Shown in pieces: positions 8,912 through 15,861 of a stretch of 57,910 nt of DNA. Made by a program: the position numbers and the translations under genes. Source of the stretch: an uncultured Bacilli bacterium (GTDB lineage: Bacteria > Bacillota_I > Bacilli_A > RF39 > UBA660); assembly GCA_934179675.1 (NCBI GenBank), contig CAKPQS010000004.1:1-57910 (forward strand), in the 5' to 3' direction. The notes beneath the pieces are model-generated. The model saw only the letters and a list, made by a program, of their open reading frames with translations. It was not told the origin of the DNA and made no database searches. Positions within the stretch are counted from its first letter, which is position 1. The number at the start of each line of letters is the position of its first letter.

Positions 8912-8985
8912 GCCCATATAGTTAAATGGTATAATAAAGCCATGGTAAGGCTTAGTTCACAGTTCAATTCTGTGTGTGGGCACCA
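8912..8985 (+). tRNA. tRNA-Thr (anticodon GGT)
   Basis: Cloverleaf read by eye: acceptor GCCCATA / TGTGGGC (one G-U), D arm GTTA/TAAT with GG in the loop, anticodon stem AAGCC/GGCTT with loop ATGGTAA (anticodon GGT), T stem CACAG/CTGTG with loop TTCAATT, discriminator A, encoded CCA. 74 nt. It sits directly downstream of the acyl-CoA synthetase gene and at the left edge of the accessory island. Confidence 0.93.
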
Positions 8986-9033
8986 TAATGAAATCCGCTC
9001 GAACTTATTTATAAGTTTCGAGAATAAATAGAC

Positions 9034-9064
9034 AATCAATTCTAAATTAGGATTGATTTTTTTC
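9034..9064 (+). terminator. Terminator downstream of tRNA-Thr
   Basis: AATCAATTCTA / TAGGATTGATT 11-bp stem (one G-U), 3-nt loop, then T-run. Another hairpin without a T-run (CTCGAACTTA...TAAGTTTCGAG, 8998-9022) lies between it and the tRNA. Confidence 0.75.
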
Positions 9065-9104
9065 TTGTTTAGAAAAAAGTCGTTTCAAGAAAGGATTGAT
9101 TAAA

Positions 9105-9377
9105 ATGGTTAATGTTATCAAGCAAGAAGTTAGAATGGAAGAATCATTAAGAAGGAGATTAGAGTTTATATGTGAATTTTGTAAGGTTAAATCAACAATT
9201 ATTAATGGTAATTTAAGAATGATAGATAAAACTAATCTTACATATCTAGAACCACACAGAATTATAATTAATGGTATAACTTTCCTAGCTTTTAATTATT
9301 CTAATGAGATATTTATAGAAAACTTAAATAATAAAATTAAATTATCTGAATTAGAAAACTATTTAAAGAATATTTAA
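9105..9377 (+). CDS. Hypothetical small protein, 90 aa
   Basis: ATG at 9105 is chosen over an in-frame TTG at 9096 because AAGAAAGGA lies at proper spacing upstream of it. The N-terminal third is charged and helical (MEESLRRRLEFICEF), followed by short beta-like stretches (HRIIINGITFLAF). No signal peptide and no recognised family. It is the first gene of the accessory island. Confidence 0.6.
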   Translation: MVNVIKQEVRMEESLRRRLEFICEFCKVKSTIINGNLRMIDKTNLTYLEPHRIIINGITFLAFNYSNEIFIENLNNKIKLSELENYLKNI

Positions 9378-9383
9378 CAAAAA

Positions 9384-9412
9384 TTGACACTTAATACATT
9401 TTATGTTAGAAT
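9384..9412 (+). promoter_or_regulatory. Promoter for gene at 9439
   Basis: TTGACA (9384-9389), 17 nt, TAGAAT (9407-9412). Confidence 0.7.
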
Positions 9413-9438
9413 ATGAAATCAATTAAGGAGGATTTCAT

Positions 9439-9651
9439 ATGTCAGAAAAAAAATACTTATTACTATTAAAGAAACAATTACAAAATAAAAGAGTAATTTG
9501 TGGATATAATCAAAATGATTTTGGACAAACTGTCATTACGACAGGTTCACCTAGAAAATATAATGATGATAAAATAACTTATGTAAATCAAAAATCAATG
9601 AGTGAATACGATTATATTTCAAAACAAATGCAATCTGCAAAGAGAAGATAA
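9439..9651 (+). CDS. Hypothetical small protein, 70 aa
   Basis: A complete small gene with its own promoter, AAGGAGG RBS at 9425-9431 and strong terminator. The protein is very polar and basic with no membrane segment. It carries glycine/asparagine-rich stretches (GYNQNDFGQT) and a basic C-terminus (KQMQSAKRR). I do not recognise it. The independent transcription unit just ahead of a recombinase remnant suggests a mobile-element accessory or regulatory gene, which is inference. Confidence 0.65.
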   Translation: MSEKKYLLLLKKQLQNKRVICGYNQNDFGQTVITTGSPRKYNDDKITYVNQKSMSEYDYISKQMQSAKRR

Positions 9652-9657
9652 AATTAT

Positions 9658-9703
9658 AAGGTGTCAGTAGTATTAAACAATTAATACTTTTGACACCTTT
9701 TTA
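9658..9703 (+). terminator. Strong terminator of gene at 9439
   Basis: AAGGTGTCA / TGACACCTT 9-bp perfect outer stem with an inner AGTATT/AATACT stem, followed by TTTTTAT. Confidence 0.8.
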
Positions 9704-9723
9704 TATTAAGGAGTTGAAATTTA

Positions 9724-10437
9724 ATGAATGAAGAAAAGAAAATAGCAGGACTTTATATTAGAGTTAGTACTGAAGATCAAGCAAGAGAAGGATTTAGTTT
9801 ACCAGAACAAGAAAAAAGACTTCGTGCTATGTGCGAATATAAGAATTATGAAATTTATAAAGTTTATAAAGATGCTGGTATAAGTGCTAAAACTGGTAAT
9901 AAAAGACCTGCATTTGAAGAATTATTACAAGATATAAAAGATAAAATTGATAAATTAAAATTATCTAGATTTAATAAAGATAATTATATTTTATCAAAGG
10001 AAGATAAAGATTCTTTTATTAACTTTATCGGATAAGTAGATAGTACTAATAAAGAATATGATAAAATACAATCTTTATCTAACACACTAGTTAATGCACA
10101 TGAACAATTAAAAGACAAAAATAATAAGATTAAAATGCTTACTGAAAATAATGAAGTGCTTAATTTAAGAGTAAAAAGTTTAAATGATACGATTAAAGAA
10201 AAAGATAACGAAATATCATTTTTAAAATCTAAAATGCAAGATTTAAAAAATACTATTGAATATTGGGAAGATAAATTTGAAAAACTAATATCTTTCTTAC
10301 ACGATAAACTTCATAGTTGGTATGATAAAGATGATAAATATATTGATGTTGTTAATGAAATGTATAATGATAATGTTTTAGATGATGATATTGAAGATTT
10401 AGATTTAAAAAAATCAAAAGATGATTTTGAAAGATAA
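9724..10437 (+). pseudogene. Chimeric remnant: serine-recombinase N-terminus joined to relaxase C-terminus, with in-frame stop
   Basis: Codons 1 to about 75 encode the start of a large serine recombinase: GLYIRVSTEDQAREGFSLPE with the catalytic Ser in the YIRVST motif, then YKDAGISAKT. The rest of its resolvase domain and all of its DNA-binding part are missing. At about codon 80 the frame passes into a lysine/glutamate-rich coiled-coil region that resembles the C-terminal part of mobilization relaxases of Firmicutes elements (FEKLISFLHDKLHSWYDKDD). A TAA at 10033-10035 interrupts this second part in the same frame (a CAA to TAA change would explain it). It is therefore a deletion fusion followed by a nonsense mutation and is very unlikely to be functional. 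The relaxase assignment is from memory of the family pattern and less certain than the recombinase. Confidence 0.75.
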
Positions 10438-10447
10438 GGAATAAGTA

Positions 10448-10476
10448 TGTTAAAAGTAGCCAAAATATGGTATAAT
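10448..10476 (+). promoter_or_regulatory. Extended -10 promoter for gene at 10501
   Basis: TGGTATAAT extended -10 (TATAAT at 10471-10476) with a weak -35 TGTTAA 17 nt upstream. AGGAGAG follows as RBS. Confidence 0.5.
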
Positions 10477-10500
10477 TTTATTTATTAGGAGAGTGTATTT

Positions 10501-10755
10501 ATGGATTTAGAAAAAGAAATAAAAAAGATACAAGAACGAAATAAAAGAGTTGAATTAGATAAAGTGTGGGAAACAAGTTGGACTAGAAGAATATGTATCA
10601 TGATTTTAACTTATATTGTTGTTATTATATATTCTTATGTTATAAGGGAATTTGATAATATATTTTTGAGTTCGTTAGTACCAGTAATAGGTTTCACTTT
10701 ATCTACTTTATCTTTAAAATTAGTTAGAAAAATTTGGGAAAATAAAAATAAATAA
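10501..10755 (+). CDS. Small membrane protein, 84 aa
   Basis: A charged N-terminal helix (MDLEKEIKKIQERNKRVELD) is followed by two hydrophobic segments at about residues 30-48 and 55-72 and a basic tail (KIWENKNK). It has an AGGAGAG RBS. It is 14 nt upstream of the SF2 helicase gene and probably cotranscribed with it. I do not recognise the family. A membrane-associated partner of a mobile-element helicase is only a guess from position. Confidence 0.65.
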   Translation: MDLEKEIKKIQERNKRVELDKVWETSWTRRICIMILTYIVVIIYSYVIREFDNIFLSSLVPVIGFTLSTLSLKLVRKIWENKNK

Positions 10756-10769
10756 ATGGAGTTGATTTA

Positions 10770-13103
10770 ATGGCTGTTGAATTATATAAACATAATGCAT
10801 ACGCTTATGAACAAATAGAGGAAAAATTAAAGATAAGTAATAGAACATGTGTTATTCATCCAACTGGTAGTGGCAAATCATTTATTGCAATTGAATGGTT
10901 ATATGAAAATAGAAATAAGAAATGTTTATTTCTAACATCTCAAAAACCTATCATAGATCAAATTATAAGACATATTGAAAGTTGTGGTTTAACACTAAAT
11001 GATTTTCCGAATTTAAGATTTGATTTATACCAAAATATAACAGAACAAGTTGCAAAAACATATTCTAATGATTGCATTGTTTTAGATGAATTTCATAGAT
11101 GTGGTGCACCAGAATGGGGTAAAGGATTGGATGTTTTATTAAATAATAATTCTAATGCTAAAGTTTTAGGATTTTCTGCAACACCAATAAGATATTTAGA
11201 TGATTGTAGAAATATGGCTGAGGAATTGTTTGATAATAATATTGCATCACAAATAACTTTAGTAGAAGCTGTTGCCAAAGGTATATTACCATTACCTACA
11301 TATATAAATGCACTATATTCATTTGATGAAGATATACAAAGAATTCAAACAAAAATAAATAAATTAGCATCCGAAAGTGATAGAAAATTATTTCAAGAAA
11401 AATTTGATTCTGCAAAAAAAATATTAGAAAAAAGTGAAGGTTTAGAAAAAGTATTTTCAAAAAATATAACTAAATCAAATGGAAGATTTATTGTTTTTTG
11501 CAGAGATGTAGAACATATGAATAGAATGATTGAAGAATCAAAAAATTGGTTTGGATCAGTAAATAGTAATATTGATATGTATAGTGTTATTTCAACAAAT
11601 AAAGATTCTGATAATCGTAATTCTATAGAAAGTTTTGAAACTTCAAATAATGATCATTTAAAATTATTATTTTGTGTAAATATGTTGAATGAAGGATTAC
11701 ACGTAAATGATATAGATGGTGTTATAATGCTTAGACCAACTATTTCTCCAATTATTTATTTACAACAGTTAGGTAGAGCACTCTCTGTTGGACATAATGA
11801 ACACCCTTTAATTTTTGATATAGTAAATAATAGTTTAGGAATAAAAGATATAGATAAATTTTATGAGCAAGTTAAACGACAAATTCAAATAGGTACAAGC
11901 AATCCAGCAATATCTGGATATAAAGATATTGATATTGGAAGTTTTAAAGTAATTGATGAAATGTCTTCAATGATTGATTTGTTTGATATTATAGATAAAT
12001 CATTAACAAAAGAAATATATGAAAATTCTAAAGCAAAAAAATTATATAATGATTTAATAGAATTAGGACATCAACCAAATAGAAATAATTCTAAAGAAGA
12101 ATCATCTTTATATACTGCTTTAATTAGTCATGGTAGAGAATGGCTTACAGAAGAGCAACTTGATATTTTAAAACAAATGGGAATTTATATTCCTGAAAAA
12201 TTGAGCCAAGAAGACTTATCAGCAATTTTGTTCGAAGAATTAATGGAACTAGGACATCAACCTAGTCAAACAATCCCTGAAGAAAGTAATTTGTATAGTA
12301 GATTAGTGCAAAGAGGTGCTAAATACTTAACAGAAGAACAATTGCAAGAATTATTAAACTATGGTATTTATATTCCAAAAGCAATGACTCAAGATGAAAG
12401 AGGTAATCAATTGTTTAATGAATTAGTTCAATTTGGACATCAACCTGCTAGAACAAGTAAGGATAAAGCTGAAGCAAATCTATATGGAAGATTACAAAGA
12501 CATGGTAGAGAATGGCTAACAGATGAGCAATTACTGGAATTATCTAAATTAGGAATAAAATTACCAGAAACAAAGGACGAAAGTAGAGAATCCGAAGAAT
12601 TCTTTAACGAATTAATTTTATTAGGTCATCAGCCTAAAAAATCTAATCCAGATGAAACAAGTTTATACAGAAAATTACAACGTAGAGGTAGTACATTATT
12701 AACTCCAGAACAAAGAGAAAGGTTATCACAATTTGGTATAGCTGTACCTGTTAAACTTGAAGAAAATGATTATATTGAACAGGCGTTTTGTAGTTTAATC
12801 AATTTAGGACATTATCCATCTGCAAGTGTTAAAGAGGAACATGCTTTATATATTAGAGTTTATAAATACAAAGATAAATTTTCAGAAGGACAAAAACAAA
12901 TATTATCTTATTTAGGTTTTATTCCTGAAACAGAAGTAGTTGATATTAATCATATAACTCAATATGTTTTGACTAGATTAAATCAAGCAACCGAAAAAGG
13001 TAATGCAGAAATGATAAATAATTACCAAAATATTTTAGGAATAATAAATCAAAAAAATAATGGATTAAATGGTGCAGAAAACAATCCACATCATTTAAAA
13101 TAA
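10770..13103 (+). CDS. SF2 DEAD-like helicase with five C-terminal helicase-associated-type repeats
   Basis: 777 residues. The N-terminal ~370 residues form a superfamily 2 helicase: Walker A HPTGSGKS (30-37), motif II DEFH (106-109, in place of DEAH), motif III SATP (136-139), a second RecA lobe with VFC, and motif VI QQLGRALS (332-339). From ~423 to ~720 there are five ~60-residue repeats of the form F.EL..LGHQP...E..LY.RL..RG...LT.EQL..L..GI.IP, similar to helicase-associated domain repeats. Such enzymes are common on Firmicutes mobile elements. A role in DNA/RNA unwinding during element replication, or in defence, is possible; the sequence does not decide. Motifs look intact although the neighbouring recombinase is decayed. 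Confidence 0.88.
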   Translation: MAVELYKHNAYAYEQIEEKLKISNRTCVIHPTGSGKSFIAIEWLYENRNKKCLFLTSQKPIIDQIIRHIESCGLTLNDFPNLRFDLYQNITEQVAKTYSNDCIVLDEFHRCGAPEWGKGLDVLLNNNSNAKVLGFSATPIRYLDDCRNMAEELFDNNIASQITLVEAVAKGILPLPTYINALYSFDEDIQRIQTKINKLASESDRKLFQEKFDSAKKILEKSEGLEKVFSKNITKSNGRFIVFCRDVEHMNRMIEESKNWFGSVNSNIDMYSVISTNKDSDNRNSIESFETSNNDHLKLLFCVNMLNEGLHVNDIDGVIMLRPTISPIIYLQQLGRALSVGHNEHPLIFDIVNNSLGIKDIDKFYEQVKRQIQIGTSNPAISGYKDIDIGSFKVIDEMSSMIDLFDIIDKSLTKEIYENSKAKKLYNDLIELGHQPNRNNSKEESSLYTALISHGREWLTEEQLDILKQMGIYIPEKLSQEDLSAILFEELMELGHQPSQTIPEESNLYSRLVQRGAKYLTEEQLQELLNYGIYIPKAMTQDERGNQLFNELVQFGHQPARTSKDKAEANLYGRLQRHGREWLTDEQLLELSKLGIKLPETKDESRESEEFFNELILLGHQPKKSNPDETSLYRKLQRRGSTLLTPEQRERLSQFGIAVPVKLEENDYIEQAFCSLINLGHYPSASVKEEHALYIRVYKYKDKFSEGQKQILSYLGFIPETEVVDINHITQYVLTRLNQATEKGNAEMINNYQNILGIINQKNNGLNGAENNPHHLK

Positions 13104-13189
13104 ATTAAGAGAATATTAAGGGCTAGTACAGACTTATTATAATACATAAGGAATACTATGCTCTTTTTTAGTAGTAGGAGGTAGTAAAA

Positions 13190-13895
13190 ATGTATAATGA
13201 TATAGATTTAAATTTAGAAGTTGATAATAATAATGAAAATAGTGTAAATGTGGAAAATCTAGTAAATGTATCTTTTGAAAGTTTAATATTTCCAAGCAAA
13301 AATTTACCACCATGTTTCTATAATGGTAATATCAGTGAAAATTTAGAAAATATATATGATAATTGCTATTTTAGATAAATATGAACAAATAGATAAAGTT
13401 AAATCTATTGATAATGCAATAACAAAAAGAAATTCAAAAAAAGATACAACCAAAGAGATAGTAGATATATGGATTACATATATAATAACGTTATTTAATT
13501 TAGAAAGTAATGCTATAAATAATTATTTTAAATTAATTATTAATGAAAGTGATATTTGTGCTATTATGATACTAAATTATTATCATCGAAATAATAGTAT
13601 AGAAGAAAACAAAGCTAGTATTAAAGACTACTTAGATAGTATTAAAACTTCATTGAAATCAAAATATGATACTAATTGGTTAAATGCATCGTGGTTATCT
13701 AAACATTGGCTATTATTTTACTTAAACGAAACAAAATGGAGTATTGATGAAATTAATGGATTTAAGGATACTATATTGGCTGATGTAAAATTAGATAAAT
13801 TGTTAGCAGATGATACTTTAAGTACACGATTAAATATTTTTAATATAATGAGAAATTTAGATATAGATGTTTTAAATTATGAAAATACGAGATAA
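13190..13895 (+). pseudogene. Unknown gene, probably split by a frameshift near 13360
   Basis: A strong RBS (AGGAGG, 13175-13180) precedes ATG at 13190, which opens 62 codons ending with TAG at 13376-13378. A second frame, from about 13356 to 13895, codes 179 residues with no RBS of its own and overlaps the first by 23 nt. This is the pattern of one ~235-residue protein broken by an indel near 13356-13378. The second part is acidic and helical (SLKSKYDTNWLNASWLSKHWLLFYLNET split over two helices) with no signal or membrane segment. It vaguely recalls the C-terminal extensions of abortive-infection reverse transcriptases, but no catalytic motif is present, so no function is assigned. Programmed frameshifting or two overlapping genes remain possible. 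Confidence 0.55.
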
Positions 13896-13911
13896 AATTT
13901 CTTCAAAAGTA

Positions 13912-13988
13912 TTGCATTTTATCAATAAATAATGTATATTATCTATCGAGATGTGCCTAGGAAACTTTTGAAGCCCTAGGTCTTTTTC
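13912..13988 (+). ncRNA. Possible short RNA / attenuator unit
   Basis: TTGCAT (13912-13917), 17 nt, TATATT (13935-13940) form a promoter. About 15 nt later CCTAGG (13956-13961) pairs with CCTAGG (13975-13980), followed by TCTTTTT. A transcript starting here would be only ~40 nt. CTTCAAAAGT at 13901-13910, just after the preceding stop codon, is perfectly complementary to ACTTTTGAAG in the hairpin loop (13964-13973), so read-through RNA could fold differently from locally initiated RNA. Function unknown. Confidence 0.4.
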
Positions 13989-14026
13989 ATTTTTATAAAA
14001 AGATTTATCAAAATTAGTTAAAGTCA

Positions 14027-14146
14027 TGGTATAATGGATATAGAATTAAATTGTTTATTTATTTGTTGTGATGGCTTTAGATTATCTTAACTATCGCACC
14101 AGATTGACTTTTACTCGAACTATATAATTTAGTTCGATTTTTAATA
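14027..14146 (+). ncRNA. Candidate small RNA, about 100 nt
   Basis: An extended -10 (TGGTATAAT, 14027-14035) is followed by ~60 nt without an open frame. A possible stem GTGATGG / CTATCGC (with G-U pairs) comes next, then a terminator hairpin TCGAACTA / TAGTTCGA with T5 near 14115-14141. The -35 is weak. No known RNA family is recognised. Confidence 0.35.
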
Positions 14147-14364
14147 TTATGAAAAGCGTAGTGGTTAATCAGTTATTTCTAATCAAATAAAAGATGAAAT
14201 TAATAAATCTGGTATTCATGAAGAAAATATGACTTTAAGAAATGCCAAATATTAAACTGATTTGTCTGGAAAAATTGTTTAAAAAAATAGTTGAGTTAGC
14301 GAGTATTAAAAAAATATTGTTTGGTTCATTATATACATATTCTTTTAAACATTATTGCATTGAA

Positions 14365-14397
14365 AAATGTAGGTTTGCTGAATTCCTACATTTTATT
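14365..14397 (+). terminator. Hairpin terminator in non-coding stretch
   Basis: AAATGTAGG / CCTACATTT perfect 9-bp stem with an 11-nt loop, followed by TATTATT. The transcript it would end is unclear. Confidence 0.5.
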
Positions 14398-14538
14398 ATT
14401 TATAATAAGTATAAAAAAATGCAAGAAAGATTATGTAAGGTGATTACAATTATTCTTGCATCTATAAAAATTATAACAAATAAAAATAAAATATACAATA
14501 TAAAATTAACTAAAAGTTTTAAAAAAATAAACTATTGG

Positions 14539-14567
14539 TTGACTATAAAAAATAAATTTGATATTAT
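14539..14567 (+). promoter_or_regulatory. Promoter for the two tiny membrane genes
   Basis: TTGACT (14539-14544), 17 nt, TATTAT (14562-14567). The RBS GGTGA at 14574-14578 would lie almost at the transcript 5' end. Confidence 0.6.
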
Positions 14568-14583
14568 AAATATGGTGAAATAT

Positions 14584-14775
14584 ATGAATGAATATATGAT
14601 ATTAATTGTAATATTAATTTTTTTATTATTAATTTATACAATATATATATTAGTAGATGAAAATAGTGATCAAACAGAATGGGAAAGATGCAATAAAATA
14701 TTAAAAAGACAAGAAAGACAAATAAAAATTAAAAAAATTAAACTTTTTTTTAAGGAGAAATTTAAGTGCAAGTAA
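14584..14775 (+). CDS. Small single-pass membrane protein, 63 aa
   Basis: ATG at 14584 is chosen because GGTGA lies 5 nt upstream and a good promoter ends just before it. A single hydrophobic helix (about residues 4-24) is followed by a charged, strongly basic tail rich in Lys and Arg (KILKRQERQIKIKKIK). Its last 10 nt overlap the next gene, so the two are translationally coupled. Type I toxin or holin-like small membrane proteins look similar, but no antisense RNA or partner was identified. Function unknown. Confidence 0.55.
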   Translation: MNEYMILIVILIFLLLIYTIYILVDENSDQTEWERCNKILKRQERQIKIKKIKLFFKEKFKCK

Positions 14776-14972
14776 TATTATCTATATTGTGTATAATAGG
14801 TCTCTTTTATATATTTATATTTTTTAAAAGAAAAAAGGAATTTACTAATTATAATAAAATAATAAATCAATTGGATATAGAAATGAAAAAAAATAAAGAA
14901 AAAATAGAGCAAAATAATAAATTACTAAAAGAATTAGATGAAAAAATAAAGAAAGCAGAAAGTCAAAAATAA
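14766..14972 (+). CDS. Small membrane-anchored coiled-coil protein, 68 aa
   Basis: GTG start at 14766 with AAGGAGA RBS at 14751-14757. One N-terminal membrane helix (about residues 2-20) is followed by ~45 residues of lysine/glutamate-rich heptads (KKNKEKIEQNNKLLKELDEK), a predicted coiled coil. It overlaps the preceding small membrane gene by 10 nt and forms a two-gene unit with it. Not recognised; septum or Rz-like architectures are similar in outline only. Confidence 0.55.
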   Translation: MQVILSILCIIGLFYIFIFFKRKKEFTNYNKIINQLDIEMKKNKEKIEQNNKLLKELDEKIKKAESQK

Positions 14973-14974
14973 TT

Positions 14975-15313
14975 TTGATTTTTTATTGTAATTATTATGA
15001 TAGTGTGTTAAAATCAAGTAGCAATAAAGATATATTTGAAAGTTGTGCAAATTTAATAAATTTAGACTTAAGTAGTTTTAATACATCAAATGTTATATCT
15101 ATGAATAATATTTTTTCTAGCTGCACAAAATTACAAACAACAATTAATATATTAAATAAAAATACAACATTTGATAATATACTCATTAATGCTTTAACAG
15201 ATGAAAGTGCTAATGTAACAATAGGATATAAAGCAGAAACTAAAGCTATAGCAGAAGCAATGAAAGAAACAGCTGGTAATAATAAATCAAAAATAATACT
15301 AAAACAAATATAA
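14975..15313 (+). pseudogene. Fragment of a DUF285/BspA-like surface protein
   Basis: About 110 codons without a credible start (only a TTG lacking an RBS). The sequence contains one complete repeat (CANLINLDLSSFNTSNVISMNNIF) and then the segment that follows the repeats in the gene at the left edge of the window (KLQTTINI ... LINALTDESANVTIGYKAE compares with KIQTQINI ... DAATESGSQITVNYIAD). Nearly all repeats and the C-terminal domain are missing. It is a truncated relative or recombination remnant of that gene. Confidence 0.7.
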
Positions 15314-15316
15314 GGA

Positions 15317-15346
15317 GAAATTGTCCTAAAGACATTTTCTTTTTTT
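15317..15346 (+). terminator. Terminator after DUF285 fragment
   Basis: GAAATTGTC / GACATTTTC stem (one mismatch) followed by CTTTTTTT. It marks the right edge of the accessory region. Confidence 0.6.
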
Positions 15347-15359
15347 AAAAACAAAATTA

Positions 15360-15388
15360 TTGTTAAAACAATAACAAAATGATATAAT
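15360..15388 (+). promoter_or_regulatory. Promoter of the lspA operon
   Basis: TTGTTA (15360-15365), 17 nt, TATAAT (15383-15388). Confidence 0.7.
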
Positions 15389-15405
15389 TGATTAAGTGAT
15401 GAATT

Positions 15406-15861
15406 ATGATTATAATAATATTATTATTTTTAGACCAATTAATAAAATACTTAATAACCCAAAATATGTATATAGGAGAAGAAATAACAATAATCAAAAA
15501 TTTCTTGAATATTTCTTATATAACAAATGATGGAGCAGCATTTAACATATTAAGTGGTAATACTATACTATTAATTATACTTGCAATATTTGTAATAATA
15601 TATATAATTAAAAATAAAAAAAAGCAAGAAAAACAAGAAAAAATAATGTATGAAATATTAATAGCAGGAATACTAGGAAATCTAATAGACCGTATAATAA
15701 GAGGAAGTGTAGTAGATTATATTGCCTTTAAAATATTTAATATCGATATGGCAGTATTTAATTTAGCAGACACATATATAGTATGTTCATGCATTATATT
15801 ACTTATAATGGAGGCATTAAAATGGAAAAAATCACAGTCAAAGAACCAGGAGAAAGATTAG
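15406..15861 (+). CDS. lspA: Lipoprotein signal peptidase (signal peptidase II)
   Basis: 151 residues, about the family length, with four hydrophobic helices. The two catalytic aspartates are visible in GNLIDRIIRGSVVDYI and FNLADTYI; the FLDQLIKYLI start and the N-terminal TNDGAAFN motif are also typical. It is an aspartyl protease of the membrane that cleaves the signal peptide from diacylated prolipoproteins. The RBS is weak. It overlaps rluD by 40 nt, a common lspA-rluD arrangement in Firmicutes. Confidence 0.93.
   Translation: MIIIILLFLDQLIKYLITQNMYIGEEITIIKNFLNISYITNDGAAFNILSGNTILLIILAIFVIIYIIKNKKKQEKQEKIMYEILIAGILGNLIDRIIRGSVVDYIAFKIFNIDMAVFNLADTYIVCSCIILLIMEALKWKKSQSKNQEKD

Larger units (their letters stand above)
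13896..14583. other. About 690 bp without a convincing gene
   Basis: Besides the two possible RNA units, this stretch holds a short open segment at about 14170-14256 (reading SVISNQIKDEINKSG...) with no start or RBS, which may be a gene remnant, and a hairpin at 14365. A long frame from ATG 14242 through 14583 has no RBS, atypical composition and a terminator hairpin inside it, so I regard it as chance. The region looks like decayed mobile-element DNA. Confidence 0.5.
8986..15313. mobile_element. Degraded accessory island downstream of tRNA-Thr
   Basis: Between the tRNA and the lspA promoter there is no housekeeping gene. The stretch holds a recombinase/relaxase remnant, an SF2 helicase, small unknown genes, a probably frameshifted gene, non-coding stretches and a surface-protein fragment. 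I found no copy of the tRNA 3' end farther right, so no attachment site can be proven and both boundaries are approximate. It is probably the remains of one or more integrated mobilizable elements. Confidence 0.45.

Noticed and set aside
13190..13895. Reverse transcriptase of the abortive-infection type
   Set aside because: No YxDD or other catalytic motif; only a vague impression from the C-terminal helices.
14060..14105. Degenerate tRNA ending in CGCACCA
   Set aside because: Only ~34 nt separate the possible acceptor strands; D, anticodon and T arms are missing.
14242..14583. Long open frame in front of the 63-aa membrane gene
   Set aside because: No RBS, odd composition, and it contains a terminator hairpin and a promoter; the real start is ATG 14584.
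14995..15354. Minus-strand open frame opposite the DUF285 fragment
   Set aside because: No RBS and hydrophobic composition produced by the antisense of an AT-rich coding sequence.
8986..15400. Attachment-site repeat of the tRNA-Thr 3' end
   Set aside because: CGCACCAGATTG at about 14096 recalls the CCA end, but the T-arm sequence is not repeated, so it does not qualify.
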